In this document: positions 13,261 to 27,403 of the stretch, piece after piece
Numbering within the stretch: position 1 is the stretch's first letter
Layout: every line of letters starts with the position of its first letter
NCBI RefSeq assembly: GCF_040712315.1
Contig: NC_134014.1
Location: 35,577,634-35,641,633, forward strand
Origin: Castanea sativa
Taxonomy: Eukaryota; Streptophyta; Magnoliopsida; Fagales; Fagaceae
Length of the DNA stretch: 64,000 nucleotides
Direction: 5' to 3'
Notes under the pieces: model-generated
The model's database searches: none
Seen by the model: the letters and a program-made list of their open reading frames with translations, nothing else
Told to the model about the DNA's origin: nothing
Made by a program: the position numbers and the translations under genes

Positions 13261-16200
13261 CGACCGTCCATGGGAATGAGGGTTGTCCATCCTGGAGGCT
13301 CTTAGACGACCCCCTGACGTATTAAATGCCCTAGTATAGGTTAAGAGTTGGCGATGAAACCACATGCTATTGTTCCAGGGCATGAGTGAGATCCAGGCTA
13401 ATTGTTGCAACTCATTGTTAAATATTTAACTTCCAACAAAAGTTAGATAAAAAGGTATAACTCTTATAACGGTTATGGAAGTTATCCCTGAATCCTCTGA
13501 CCTCCTCAAATATTGGAGAAACTACAAGTGTAATAACCACTTATGGGGCGCACTATATAAACACCCGTTCAAACCAGATAAAGATAGGTTTTTACAATTC
13601 CTAAAAAGTTGGAACTCCAGAACTTGAGAGAGAAACTAACTTTGGCATCAGTGAACTAAAACAATTGAACTGTAGCTCGTCCATAAGAGGCGTCTAGAGC
13701 AGAAACTACACCCCACATAAGAATGTCGTCCATAGCAGGACGACCGTCCATAGGAATGAGGGTTGTCCATCCTAGAGGCTCTTGGACGACCCATTGACGT
13801 AGTAAATGCCCAAGTATGGGTTAAGAGTTGGCGATGAAACCACATGCTATTGTTCCAAGGCATGAGTGAGATCCAGGCTTATTGTTGCAACTCCTTGTTA
13901 AATATTTAACTTTTAACAAGAGTTCTATAAAAAGGTATAACTCTTATAACGGTTATGGAAGTTATCCCTGAACCCTCTGACCTCCTCAAATATAGGGGAA
14001 GTTACAAATCTAATAACCGCTTTTGGGGCGCGCTATATAAATACCGGTTCAAACCAGATAAAGGTAGCCTTTTACAATTCCTAAAAAGGTGGAACTCCAG
14101 AACTTGAGAGAGAAACTAACTTTGGCATCGGTGAACTAAAACAATTGAACTCTAGATCGTCCATAAAAGGCGTCCAGAGCAAAAATTACACCCCACATGA
14201 GAATGTCGTCCATAGCAGGATGATCGTCCATGGGAATGAGGGTTGTCCATCCTGGAGGCTCTTGGACGACCCCTTGACGTAGTAAATGCCCAAGTATGGG
14301 TTAAGAGTTGGTGATGAAACCACATGCTATTGTTCCTGGGCATGAGTGAGATCCAGGCTCATTGTTGCAACTCCTTGTTAAATATTTGACTTCTAACAAG
14401 AGTTATATAAAAAGGTATAACTCTTATAACGATTATGGAAGTTATCTCTGAACCCTCTGACCTCCTCAAATATAGGGAAAGTTACAAATCTAATAACCGC
14501 TTATGGGGCGCACTATACAAACACCAGTTCAAACCAGAAAAAGGTAGGTTTTTACAATTCCTAAAAAGTTGGAACTCCAGAACTTGAGAGAGAAACTAAC
14601 TTTGGCATCAGTGAAGTAAAACAATTGAACTCTAGCTCATCCATAAGATGCGTCCAGAGCAGAAATTACACCCCACATAAGAATGTCGTCCATAGCAGGA
14701 CGACCGTCCATAGGAATGAGGGTTGTCCATCCTGGAGGCTCTTGGACGACCCCTTGACGTAGTAAATGCCCAAGTATGGGTTAAGAGTTGGCGATGAAAC
14801 CACATGCTATTGTTCGAAGGCATGAGTGAGATCCAGGCTCATTGTTGCAACTCCTTGTTAAATATTTAACTTTTAACAAGAGTTCTATAAAAAGGTATAA
14901 CTCTTATAACGGTTATGGAAGTTATCCCTGAACCCTCTGACCTCCTCAAATATAGGGGAAGTTACATATCTAATAACCGCTTTTGGGGCGCACTATATAA
15001 ATACCAGTTCAAACCAGATAAAGGTAGCCTTTTACAATTCCTAAAAAGTTGGAACTCCAGAACTTTAGAGAGAAACTAACTTTGGCATCTGTGAACTAAA
15101 ACAATTGAACTCTAGCTCATCCATAAGAGGCGTCCAGAGCAGAAATTACACCCCACATAAGAATGTCGTCCATAGCAGGACGACCGTCCATAGGAATGAG
15201 GGTTGTCCATCCTGGAGCCTCTTGGACGACCCCTTGACGTAGTAAATGCCCAAGTATGGGTTAAGAGTTGGCGATGAAACCACATGCTATTGTTCCAAGT
15301 CATGATTGAGATCCAGGCTCATTGTTGCAACTCCTTGTTAAATATTTAACTTTTAACAAAAGTTCTATAAAAAGGTATAACTCTTATAACGGTTATGGAA
15401 GTTATCCCTGAACCCTCTGACCTCCTCAAATATAGGGAAAGTTACAAATCTAATAACCGCTTTTGGGGCGCACTATATAAATACCAGTTCAAACCAGATA
15501 AAGGTAGCCTTTTACAATTCCTAAAAAGTTGGAACTCCAGAACTTTAGAGAGAAACTAACTTTGGCATCTGTGAACTAAAACAATTGAACTCTAGCTCAT
15601 CCATAAGAGACGTCCAGAGCAGAAATTACACCCCACATAAGAATGTCGTCCATAGCAGGACGACCGTCCATGGGAATGAGGGTTGTCCATCCTGGAGGCT
15701 CTTAGACGACCCCCTGACGTATTAAATGCCCTAGTATAGGTTAAGAGTTGGCGATGAAACCACATGCTATTGTTCCAGGGCATGAGTGAGATCCAGGCTA
15801 ATTGTTGCAACTCATTGTTAAATATTTAACTTCCAACAAAAGTTAGATAAAAAGGTATAACTCTTATAACGGTTATGGAAGTTATCCCTGAATCCTCTGA
15901 CCTCCTCAAATATTGGAGAAACTACAAGTGTAATAACCACTTATGGGGCGCACTATATAAACACCCGTTCAAACCAGATAAAGATAGGTTTTTACAATTC
16001 CTAAAAAGTTGGAACTCCAGAACTTGAGAGAGAAACTAACTTTGGCATCAGTGAACTAAAACAATTGAACTGTAGCTCGTCCATAAGAGGCGTCTAGAGC
16101 AGAAACTACACCCCACATAAGAATGTCGTCCATAGCAGGACGACCGTCCATAGGAATGAGGGTTGTCCATCCTAGAGGCTCTTGGACGACCCATTGACGT

Positions 16201-17862
16201 AGTAAATGCCCAAGTATGGGTTAAGAGTTGGCGATGAAACCACATGCTATTGTTCCAAGGCATGAGTGAGATCCAGGCTTATTGTTGCAACTCCTTGTTA
16301 AATATTTAACTTTTAACAAGAGTTCTATAAAAAGGTATAACTCTTATAACGGTTATGGAAGTTATCCCTGAACCCTCTGACCTCCTCAAATATAGGGGAA
16401 GTTACAAATCTAATAACCGCTTTTGGGGCGCGCTATATAAATACCAGTTCAAACCAGATAAAGGTAGCCTTTTACAATTCCTAAAAAGGTGGAACTCCAG
16501 AACTTGAGAGAGAAACTAACTTTGGCATCGGTGAACTAAAACAATTGAACTCTAGATCGTCCATAAAAGGCGTCCAGAGCAAAAATTACACCCCACATGA
16601 GAATGTCGTCCATAGCAGGATGATCGTCCATGGGAATGAGGGTTGTCCATCCTGGAGGCTCTTGGACGACCCCTTGACGTAGTAAATGCCCAAGTATGGG
16701 TTAAGAGTTGGTGATGAAACCACATGCTATTGTTCCTGGGCATGAGTGAGATCCAGGCTCATTGTTGCAACTCCTTGTTAAATATTTGACTTCTAACAAG
16801 AGTTATATAAAAAGGTATAACTCTTATAACGATTATGGAAGTTATCTCTGAACCCTCTGACCTCCTCAAATATAGGGAAAGTTACAAATCTAATAACCAC
16901 TTATGGGGCGCACTATACAAACACCAGTTCAAACCAGAAAAAGGTAGGTTTTTACAATTCCTAAAAAGTTGGAACTCCAGAACTTGAGAGAGAAACTAAC
17001 TTTGGCATCAGTGAAGTAAAACAATTGAACTCTAGCTCATCCATAAGATGCGTCCAGAGCAGAAATTACACCCCACATAAGAATGTCGTCCATAGCAGGA
17101 CGACCGTCCATAGGAATGAGGGTTGTCCATCCTGGAGGCTCTTGGACGACCCCTTGACGTAGTAAATGCCCAAGTATGGGTTAAGAGTTGGCGATGAAAC
17201 CACATGCTATTGTTCCAGGGCATGAGTGAGATCCAGGCCCATTGTTGCAACTCCTTGTTAAATATTTAACTTTTAACAAGAGTTCTATAAAAAGGTATAA
17301 CTCTTATAACGGTTATGGAAGTTATCCCTGAACCCTCTGACCTCCTCAAATATAGGGGAAGTTACATATCTAATAACCGCTTTTGGGGCGCACTATATAA
17401 ATACCAGTTCAAACCAGATAAAGGTAGCCTTTTACAATTCCTAAAAAGTTGGAACTCCAGAACTTTAGAGAGAAACTAACTTTGGCATCTGTGAACTAAA
17501 ACAATTGAACTCTAGCTCATCCATAAGAGGCGTCCAGAGCAGAAATTACACCCCACATAAGAATGTCGTCCATAGCAGGACGACCGTCCATAGGAATGAG
17601 GGTTGTCCATCCTGGAGCCTCTTGGACGACCCCTTGACGTAGTAAATGCCCAAGTATGGGTTAAGAGTTGGCGATGAAACCACATGCTATTGTTCCAAGT
17701 CATGATTGAGATCCAGGCTCATTGTTGCAACTCCTTGTTAAATATTTAACTTTTAACAAAAGTTCTATAAAAAGGTATAACTCTTATAACGGTTATGGAA
17801 GTTATCCCTGAACCCTCTGACCTCCTCAAATATAGGGAAAGTTACAAATCTAATAACCGCTT
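13261..17862. repeat. Tandem duplication of a five-monomer block, 2,400-bp offset
   Basis: Copies at 13261-15462 and 15661-17862 share GCCCTAGTATAGG, CCATTGACG, GCGCGCTATATAA, AAAAAGGTGG, CCATAAAAGG, a CTATACAAAC variant and AAGTCATGATTGAG at constant spacing. Left and right limits are set by loss of private markers and are approximate. Confidence 0.82.
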
Positions 17863-19740
17863 ATGGGGCGCACTATACAAACACCAGTTCAAACCAGAAA
17901 AAGGTAGGTTTTTACAATTCCTAAAAAGTTGGAACTCCAGAACTTGAGAGAGAAACTAACTTTGGCATCAGTGAAGTAAAACAATTGAACTCTAGCTCAT
18001 CCATAAGATGCGTCCAGAGCAGAAATTACACCCCACATAAGAATGTCGTCCATAGCAGGACGACCGTCCATAGGAATGAGGGTTGTCCATCCTGGAGGCT
18101 CTTGGACGACCCCTTGACGTAGTAAATGCCCAAGTATGGGTTAAGAGTTGGCGATGAAACCACATGCTATTGTTCGAAGGAATGAGTGAGATCCAGGCTC
18201 ATTGTTGCAACTCCTTGTTAAATATTTAACTTTTAACAAGAGTTCTATAAAAAGGTATAACTCTTATAACGGTTATGGAAGTTATCCCTGAACCCTCTGA
18301 CCTCCTCAAATATAGGGGAAGTTACATATCTAATAACCGCTTTTGGGGCGCACTATATAAATACCAGTTCAAACCAGATAAAGGTAGCCTTTTATAATTC
18401 CTAAAAAGTTGGAACTCCAGAACTTGAGAGAGAAACTAACTTTGGCATCGGTGAACTAAAACAATTGAACTCTAGCTCGTCCAGAAGAGGCGTCCAGAGC
18501 AAAAATTACACCCCACATGAGAATGTCGTCCATAGCAGGACGACCGTCCGTCGGAATGAGGGTTGTCCATCCTGGAGGCTGTTAGACGACCCCTTGACGT
18601 ATTAAATGCCCAAGTATGGGTTAAGAGTTGGCGATGAAAGCACATGCTATTGTTCCCGGGCATGAGTGAGATCCAGGCTCATTGTTGCAACTCATTGTTA
18701 AATATTTAACTTCCAACAAACGTTATAGAAAAAGGTATAACTCTTATAAAGGTTATGGAAGTTATCCCTGAATCCTCTGACCTCCTCAAATATAGGAGAA
18801 ACTACAAGAGTAATAACCACTTATGGGTCGCACTATATAAACACCCGTTCAAACCAGATAAAGATAGGTTTTTACAATTCCTAAAAATTTGGAACTCCAA
18901 AACTTGAGAGAGAAACTAACTTTGGCATCAGTGAACTAAAACAATTGAACTGTAGCTCGTCCATAAGAGGCGTCCAGAGCAGAAACTACACCCCACATAA
19001 GAATGTCGTCCATAGCAGGACGACCGTCTATAGGAATGAGGGTTGTCCATCCTAGAGGCTCTTGGACGACCCCTTGACGTAGTAAATGCCCAAGTATGGG
19101 TTAAGAGTTGGCGATGAAACCACATGCTATTGTTCCAAGGCATGAGTGAGATCCAGGCTCATTGTTGCAACTCCTTGTTAAATATTTAACATCTAACAAG
19201 AGTTATATAAAAAGGTATAACTCTTCTAACGGTTATGGAAGTTATCCCTGAACCCTCTGACCTCCTCAAATATAGGGGAAGTTACAAATCTAATAACCGC
19301 TTTTGGGGCGCACTATATAAATACCAGTTCAAACAAGATAAAGGTAGCCTTTTACAATTCCTAAAAAGTTGGAACTCCAGAACTTGAGAGAGAAACTAAC
19401 TTTGGCATCGGTGAACTAAAACAATTGAACTCTAGCTCGTCCATAAGAGGCGTCCAGAGCAAAAATTACACCCCACATGAGAATGTCGTCCATAGCAGGA
19501 TGACCGTCCATGGGAATGAGGGTTGTCCATCCTGGAGGCTCTTGGACAACCCCTTAACGTAGTAAATGCCCAAGTATGGGTTAAGAGTTGGTGATGAAAC
19601 CACATGCTATTGTTCCAGGGCATGAGTGAGATCCAGGCTCATTGTTGCAACTCCTTGTTAAATATTTAACTTCTAACAAGAGTTATATAAAAAGGTATAA
19701 CTCTTATAACGATTATGGAAGTTATCTCTGAACCCTCTGA
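17500..19740. repeat. Block copy 1 of a 2,879-bp-offset (six-monomer) duplication
   Basis: Shared with 20380-22620 are GGAGCCTCTTGG, CCATAAGATGCG, TTTTATAATTCC, CCAGAAGAGG, CGTTATAGAAAAAGG with CTTATAAAGG, and CTTCTAACGG, all at a 2,879-bp offset. Limits are approximate. Confidence 0.8.
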
Positions 19741-20379
19741 CCTCCTCAAATATAAGGGAAAGTTACAAATCTAATAACCGCTTATGGGGCGCACTATATA
19801 AACACCCATTCAAACCAGATAAGGTAGCGATTACAATTCCTAAAAAGTTGGAACTCCAGAACTTGAGAGAGAAACTAACTTTGGCATCGGTGAACTAAAA
19901 CAATTGAAATCTAGCTCATCCATAAGAGGCGTCCAGAGCAGAAATTACACCCCACATGAGAATGTCGTCCATAGCAGGACGACCGTCCATGGGAATGAGG
20001 GTTGTCCATCCTGGACGCTCTTAGACGACCCCCTGACGTATTAAATGCCCAAGTATGGGTTAAGAGTTGGCGATGAAACCACATGCTATTGTTCCAGGGC
20101 ATGAGTGAGATCCAGGCTCATTGTTGCAACTCATTGTTAAATATTTAACTTCCAACAAAAGTTAGATAAAAAGGTATAACTCTTATAACGGTTATGGAAG
20201 TTATCCCTGAATCCTCTGACCTCCTCAAATATAGGAGAAACTACAAGTGTAATAACCACTTATGGGGAGCACTATATAAACACCCGTTCAAACCAGATAA
20301 ATGTAGGTTTTTACAATTCCTAAAAAGTTGGAACTCCAGAACTTTAGAGAGAAACTAACTTTGGCATCAGTGAACTAAA

Positions 20380-22620
20380 ACAATTGAACTCTAGCTCATC
20401 CATAAGAGGCGTCCAGAGCAGAAATTACACCCCACATAAGAATGTCGTCCATAGCAGGACGACCGTCCATAGGAATGAGGGTTGTCCATCCTGGAGCCTC
20501 TTGGACGACCCCTTGACGTAGTAAATGCCCAAGTATGGGTTAAGAGTTGGCGATGAAACCACATGCTATTGTTCCAAGTCATGAGTGAGATCCAGGCTCA
20601 TTGTTGCAACTCCTTGTTAAATATTTAACTTTTAACAAAAGTTCTATAAAAAGGTATAACTCTTATAACGGTTATGGAAGTTCTCCCTGAACCCTCTGAC
20701 GTCCTCAAATATAGGGAAAGTTACAAATCTAATAACCGCTTATGGGGCGCACTATATAAACACCAGTTCAAACCAGAAAAAGGTAGGTTTTTACAATTCC
20801 TAAAAAGTTGGAACTCCAGAACTTGAGAGAGAAACTAACTTTGGCATCAGTGAACTAAAACAATTGAACTCTAGCTCATCCATAAGATGCGTCCAGAGCA
20901 GAAATTACACCCCACATAAGAATGTCGTCCATAGCAGGACGACCGTCCATAGGAATGAGGGTTGTCCATCCTGGAGGCTCTTGGACGACCCCTTGACGTA
21001 GTAAATGCCCAAGTATGGGTTAAGAGTTGGCGATGAAACCACATGCTATTGTTCGAAGGCATGAGTGAGATCCAGGCTCGTTGTTGCAACTCCTTGTTAA
21101 ATATTTAACTTTTAACAAGAGTTCTATAAAAAGGTATAACTCTTATAACGGTTATGGAAGTTATCCCTGAACCCTCTGACCTCCTCAAATATAGGGGAAG
21201 TTACATATCTAATAACCGCTTTTGGGGCGCACTATATAAATACCAGTTCAAACCAGATAAAGGTAGCCTTTTATAATTCCTAAAAAGTTGGAACTCCAGA
21301 ACTTGAGAGAGAAACTAACTTTGGCATCGGTGAACTAAAACAATTGAACTCTAGCTCGTCCAGAAGAGGCGTCCAGAGCAAAAATTACACCCCACATGAG
21401 AATGTCGTCCATAGCAGGACGACCGTCCGTCGGAATGAGGGTTGTCCATCCTGGAGGCTGTTAGACGACCCCTTGACGTATTAAATGCCCAAGTATGGGT
21501 TAAGAGTTGGCGATGAAACCACATGCTATTGTTCCCGGGCATGAGTGAGATCCAGGCTCATTGTTGCAACTCATTGTTAAATATTTACCTTCCAACAAAC
21601 GTTATAGAAAAAGGTATAACTCTTATAAAGGTTATGGAAGTTATCCCTGAATCCTCTGACCTCCTCAAATATAGGAGAAACTACAAGTGTAATAACCACT
21701 TATGGGTCACACTATATAAACACCCGTTCAAACCAGATAAAGATAGGTTTTTACAATTCCTAAAAAGTTGGAACTCCAAAACTTGAGAGAGAAACTAACT
21801 TTGGCATCAGTGAACTAAAACAATTGAACTGTAGCTCGTCCATAAGAGGCGTCCAGAGCAGAAACTACACCCCACATAAGAATGTCGTCCATAGCAGGAC
21901 GACCGTCTATAGGAATGAGGGTTGTCCATCCTAGAGGCTCTTGGACGACCCCTTGACGTAGTAAATGCCCAAGTATGGGTTAAGAGTTGGCGATGAAACC
22001 ACATGCTATTGTTCCAAGGCATGAGTGAGATCCAGGCTCATTGTTGCAACTCCTTGTTAAATATTTAACATCTAACAAGAGTTATATAAAAAGGTATAAC
22101 TCTTCTAACGGTTATGGAAGTTATCCCTGAACCCTCTGACCTCCTCAAATATAGGGGAAGTTACAAATCTAATAACCGCTTTTGGGGCGCACTATATAAA
22201 TACCAGTTCAAACAAGATAAAGGTAGCCTTTTACAATTCCTAAAAAGTTGGAACTCCAGAACTTGAGAGAGAAACTAACTTTGGCATCGGTGAACTAAAA
22301 CAATTAAACTCTAGCTCGTCCATAAGAGGCGTCCAGAGCAAAAATTACACCCCACATGAGAATGTCGTCCATAGCAGGATGACCGTCCATGGGAATGAGG
22401 GTTGTCCATCCTGGAGACTCTTGGACAACCCCTTGACGTAGTAAATGCCCAAGTATGGGTTAAGAGTTGGTGATGAAACCACATGCTATTGTTCCAGGGC
22501 ATGAGTGAGATCCAGGCACATTGTTGCAACTCCTTGTTAAATATTTAACTTCTAACAAGAGTTATATAAAAAGGTATAACTCTTATAACGATTATGGAAG
22601 TTATCTCTGAACCCTCTGAC
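20380..22620. repeat. Block copy 2 of the 2,879-bp-offset (six-monomer) duplication
   Basis: Matches 17500-19740 with the same series of private markers. The stretch between the copies is related satellite of other lineages. Confidence 0.8.
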
Positions 22621-24439
22621 CTCCTCAAATATAAGGGAAGTTACAAATCTAATAACCGCTTATGGGGCGCACTATATAAACACCCATTCAAACCAGATAA
22701 GGTAGCCATTTACAATTCCTAAAAAGTTGGAACTCCAGAACTTGAGAGAGAAACTAACTTTGGCATCGGTGAACTAAAACAATTGAAATCTAGCTCATCC
22801 ATAAGAGGCATCCAGAGCAGAAATTACACCCCACATGAGAATGTCGTCCATAGCAGGACGACCGTCCATGGGAATGAGGGTTGTCCATCCTGGAGGCTCT
22901 TAGACGACCCCCTGACGTATTAAATGCCCAAGTATGGGTTAAGAGTTGGCGATGAAACCACATGCTATTGTTCCAGGGCATGCGTGAGATCCAGGCTCAT
23001 TGTTGCAACTCATCGTTAAATATTTAACTTCCAACAAAAGTTATAGAAAAAGGTATAACTCTTATAACGGTTATGGAAGTTATCCCTGAATCCTCTGACC
23101 TCCTCAAATATAGGAGAAACTACAAGTGTAATAACCACTTATGGGGCGCACTATATAAACACCCGTTCAAACCAGATAAAGATAGGTTTTTACAATTCCG
23201 AAAAAGTTGGAACTCCAGAACTTGAGATAGAAACTAACTTTGGCATCAGTGAACTAAAACAATTGAACTGTAGCTCGTCCATAAGAGGCGTCCAGAGCAG
23301 AAACTACACCCCACATAAGTATGTCGTCCATAGCAGGACGACCGTCCATAGGAATGAGGGTTGTCCATCCTAGAGGCTCTTGGACGACCCCTTGACGTAG
23401 TAAATGCCCAAGTATGGGTTAAGAGTTGGCGATGAAACCACATGCTATTGTTCCAAGGCATGAGTGAGATCCAGGCTTATTGTTGCAACTCCTTGTTAAA
23501 TATTTAACTTTTAACAAGAGTTCTATAAAAAGGTATAACTCTTATAGCGGTTATGGAAGTTATCCCTGAACCCTCTGACCTCCTCAAATATAGGGGAAGT
23601 TACAAATCTAATAACCGCTTTTGGGGCGCACTATATAAATACCAGTTCAAACCAGATAAAGGTAGCCTTTTACAATTCCTAAAAATTGGAACTCCAGAAC
23701 TTGAGAGAGAAACTAACTTTGGCATCGGTGAACTAAAACAATTGAACTCTAGATCGTCCATAAGTGGCGTCCAGAGCAAAAATTACACCCCACATGAGAA
23801 TGTCGTCCATAGCAGGATGACCGTCCATGGGAATGAGGGTTGTCCATCCTGGAGGCCCTTGGACGACCCCTTGACGTAGTAAATGCCCAAGTGTGGGTTA
23901 AGAGTTGGTGATGAAACCACATGCTATTGTTCCTGGGCATGAGTGAGATCCAGGCTCATTGTTGCAACTCCTTGTTAAATATTTGACTTCTAACAAGAGT
24001 TATATAAAAAGGTATAACTCTTCTAACGATTATGGAAGTTATCTCTGAACCCTCTGACCTCCTCAAATATAAGGGAAGTTAAAATCTAATAACCGCTTAT
24101 GGGGCGCACTATATAAACACCCATTCAAACCAGATAAGGTAGCCTTTTACAATTCCTAAAAAGTTGGAACTCCAGAACTTGAGAGAGAAACTAACTTTGG
24201 CATCGGTGAACTAAAACAATTGAAATCTAGCTCATCCATAAGAGGCGTCCAAAGCTGAAATTATACCCCACATGAGAATGTCGTCCATAGCAGGACGACC
24301 GTCCAAGGGAATGAGGGTTGTCCATCCTGGAGGCTCTTAGACGACCCCCTGACGTATTAAATACCCAAGTATGGGTTAAGAGTTGGCGATGAAACCACAT
24401 GCTATTGTTCCAGGGCATGAGTGAGATCCAGGCTAATTG

Positions 24440-27400
24440 TTGCAACTCATTGTTAAATATTTAACTTCCAACAAAAGTTAGATAAAAAGGTATAACTCTT
24501 ATAACGGTTATGGAAATTATCCCTGAATCCTCTGACCTACTCAAATATAGGAGAAACTACAAGTGTAATAACCACTTATGGGGCGCACTATATAAACACC
24601 CGTTCAGACCAGATAAATGTAGGTTTTTACAATTCCTAAAAAGTTTGAACTCCAGAACTTTAGAGAGAAACTAACTTTGGCATCAGTGAACTAAAACAAT
24701 TGAACTCTAGCTCATCCATAAGAGGCGTCCAAAGCAGAAATTATACCCCACATGAGAATGTCGTCCATAGCAGGACGACCGTCCATGGGAATGAGGGTTG
24801 TCCATCCTGGAGGCACTTAGACGACCCCCTGACGTATTAAATGCCCAAGTATGGGTTAAGAGTTGGCGATGAAACCACATGCTATTGTTCCAGGGCATGA
24901 GTGAGATCCAGGCCCATTGTTGCAACTCCTTGTTAAATATTTAACTTTTAACAAGAGTTCTATAAAAAGGTATAACTCCTATAACGGTTATGGAAGTTAT
25001 CCCTGAACCCTCTGACCTCCTCAAATATAGGGGAAGTTACAAATCTAATAACCGCTTTTGGGGCGCACTATATAAATACCAGTTCAGACCAGATAAAGGT
25101 AGCCTTTTACAATTCCTAAAAAGTTGGAACCCCAGAACTTGAGAGAGAAACTAACTTTGGCATCGGTGAACTAAAACAATTGAACTCTAGCTCGTCCATA
25201 AGAGGCGTCCAGAGCAAAAATTACACCCCACATGAGAATCTCGTCCATAGCAGGATGACCGTCCATGGGAATGAGGGTTGTCCATCCTGGAGGCTCTAGG
25301 ACGACCCCTTGACGTAGTAAATGCCCAAGTATGGGTTAAGAGTTGGTGATGCAACCACATGCTATTGTTCTAGGGCATGAGTGACATCCAGGCTCATTGT
25401 TGCAACTCCTTGTTAAATATTTAACTTCTAACAAGAGTTATATAAAAAGGTATAACTCTTATAACGGTTATGGAAGTTATCTCTGAACCTACGACCTCCT
25501 CAAATATAAGGGAAGTTACAAATCTAATAACCGCTTATGGGGCGCACTATATAAACACCCATTCAAACCAGATCGGGTAGCCATTTACAATTCCTAAAAA
25601 GTTGGAACTCGAGAACTTGAGAGAGAAACTAACTTTGGCATCGGTGAACTAAAACAATTGAAATCTAGCTCATCCATAAGAGGCATCCAGAGCAGAAATT
25701 ACACCCCACTTGAGAATGTCGTCCATAGCAGGACGACCGTCCATGGGAATGAGGGTTGTCCATCCTGGAGGCTCTTAGACGACCCCCTGACGTATTAAAT
25801 GCCCAAGTATAGGTTAAGAGTTGGCGATGAAACCACATGATATTGTTCCAAGGCATGAGTGAGATCCAGGCTCATTGTTGCAACTCATTGTTAAATATTT
25901 TACTTCCAACAAAAGTTAGATAAAATGGTATAACTCTTATAACGGTTATGGAAGTTATCCACCGAATCCTCGACCTCCGCAAATATAGGAGAAACTACAA
26001 GTGTAATAACCACTTATGGGGCGCACTATATAAACACCCGTTCAAACCAGATAAAGATAGGTTTTTACAATTCCTAAAAAGTTGGAACTCCAGAACTTGA
26101 GAGAGAAACTAACTTTGGCATCAGTGAACTAAAACAATTGAACTGTAGCTCGTCCATAAGAGGCGTCCAGAGCAGAAACTACACCCCACATAAGTATGTC
26201 GTCCATAGCAGGACGACCGTCCATAGGAATGAGGGTTGTCCATCCTAGAGGCTCTTGGACGACCCCTTGACATAGTAAATGCCCAAGTATGGGTTAAGAG
26301 TTGGCGATGAAACCACATGCTATTGTTCCAAGGCATGAGTGAGATCCAGGCTTATTGTTGCAACTCCTTGTTAAATATTTAACTTTTAACAAGAGTTCTA
26401 TAAAAAGGTATAACTCTTATAGCGGTTATGGAAGTTATCCCTGAACCCTCTGACCTCCTCAAATATAGGGGAAGTTACAAATCTAATAACCGCTTTTGGG
26501 GCGCACTATATAAATACCAGTTCAAACCAGATAAAGGTAGCCTTTTACAATTCCTAAAAAGTTGGAACTCCAGAACTTGAGAGAGAAACTAACTTTGGCA
26601 TCGGTGAACTAAAACAACTGAACTCTAGATCGTCCATAAGAGGCGTCCAGAGCAAAAATTACACCCCACATGAGAATGTCGTCCATAGCAGGATGACCGT
26701 CCATGGGAATGAGGGTTGTCCATCCTGGAGGCTCTTGGACGACCCCTTGACGTAGTAAATGCCCAAGTATGGGTTAAGAGTTGGTGATGAAACCACATGC
26801 TATTGTTCCTGGGCATGAGTGAGATCCAGGCACATTGTTGCAACTCCTTGTTAAATATTTGACTTCTAACAAGAGTTATATAAAAAGGTATAACTCTTAT
26901 AATGATTATGGAAGTTATCTCTGAACCCTCTGACCTCCTCAAATATACGGGAAGTTACAAATCTAATAACCGCTTATGGGGCGCACTATATAAACACCCA
27001 TTCAAACCAGATAAGGTAGCCTTTTACAATTCCTAAAAAGTTGGAACTCCAGAACTTGAGAGAGAAACTAACTTTGGCATCGGTGAACTAAGACAATTGA
27101 AATCTAGCTCATCCATAAGAGGCGTCCAAAGCTGAAATTATACCCCACATGAGAATGTCGTCCATAGCAGGACGACCGTCCATGGGAATGAGGGTTGTCC
27201 ATCCTGGAGGCTCTTAGACGACCCCCTGACGTATTAAATGCCCAAGTATGGGTTAAGAGTTGGCGATGAAACCACATGCTATTGTTCCAGGGCATGAGTG
27301 AGATCCAGGCTAATTCTTGCAACTCATTGTTAAATATTTAACTTCCAACAAAAGTTAGATAAAAAGGTATAACTCTTATAACGGTTATGGAAGTTATCCC
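24440..27400. repeat. Six-monomer block, copy 2 of the ~15.35-kb duplication
   Basis: This matches 9090-12050 in order and detail. Two small clusters of indels are peculiar to this copy: AACCTACGACC near 25487 and TATCCACCGAATCCTCGACC near 25957. They look like sequencing or consensus errors or recent change. At about 27400 the match switches abruptly to a block related to 13960-14440 and 16360-16840. Confidence 0.85.
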
Positions 27401-27403
27401 TGA

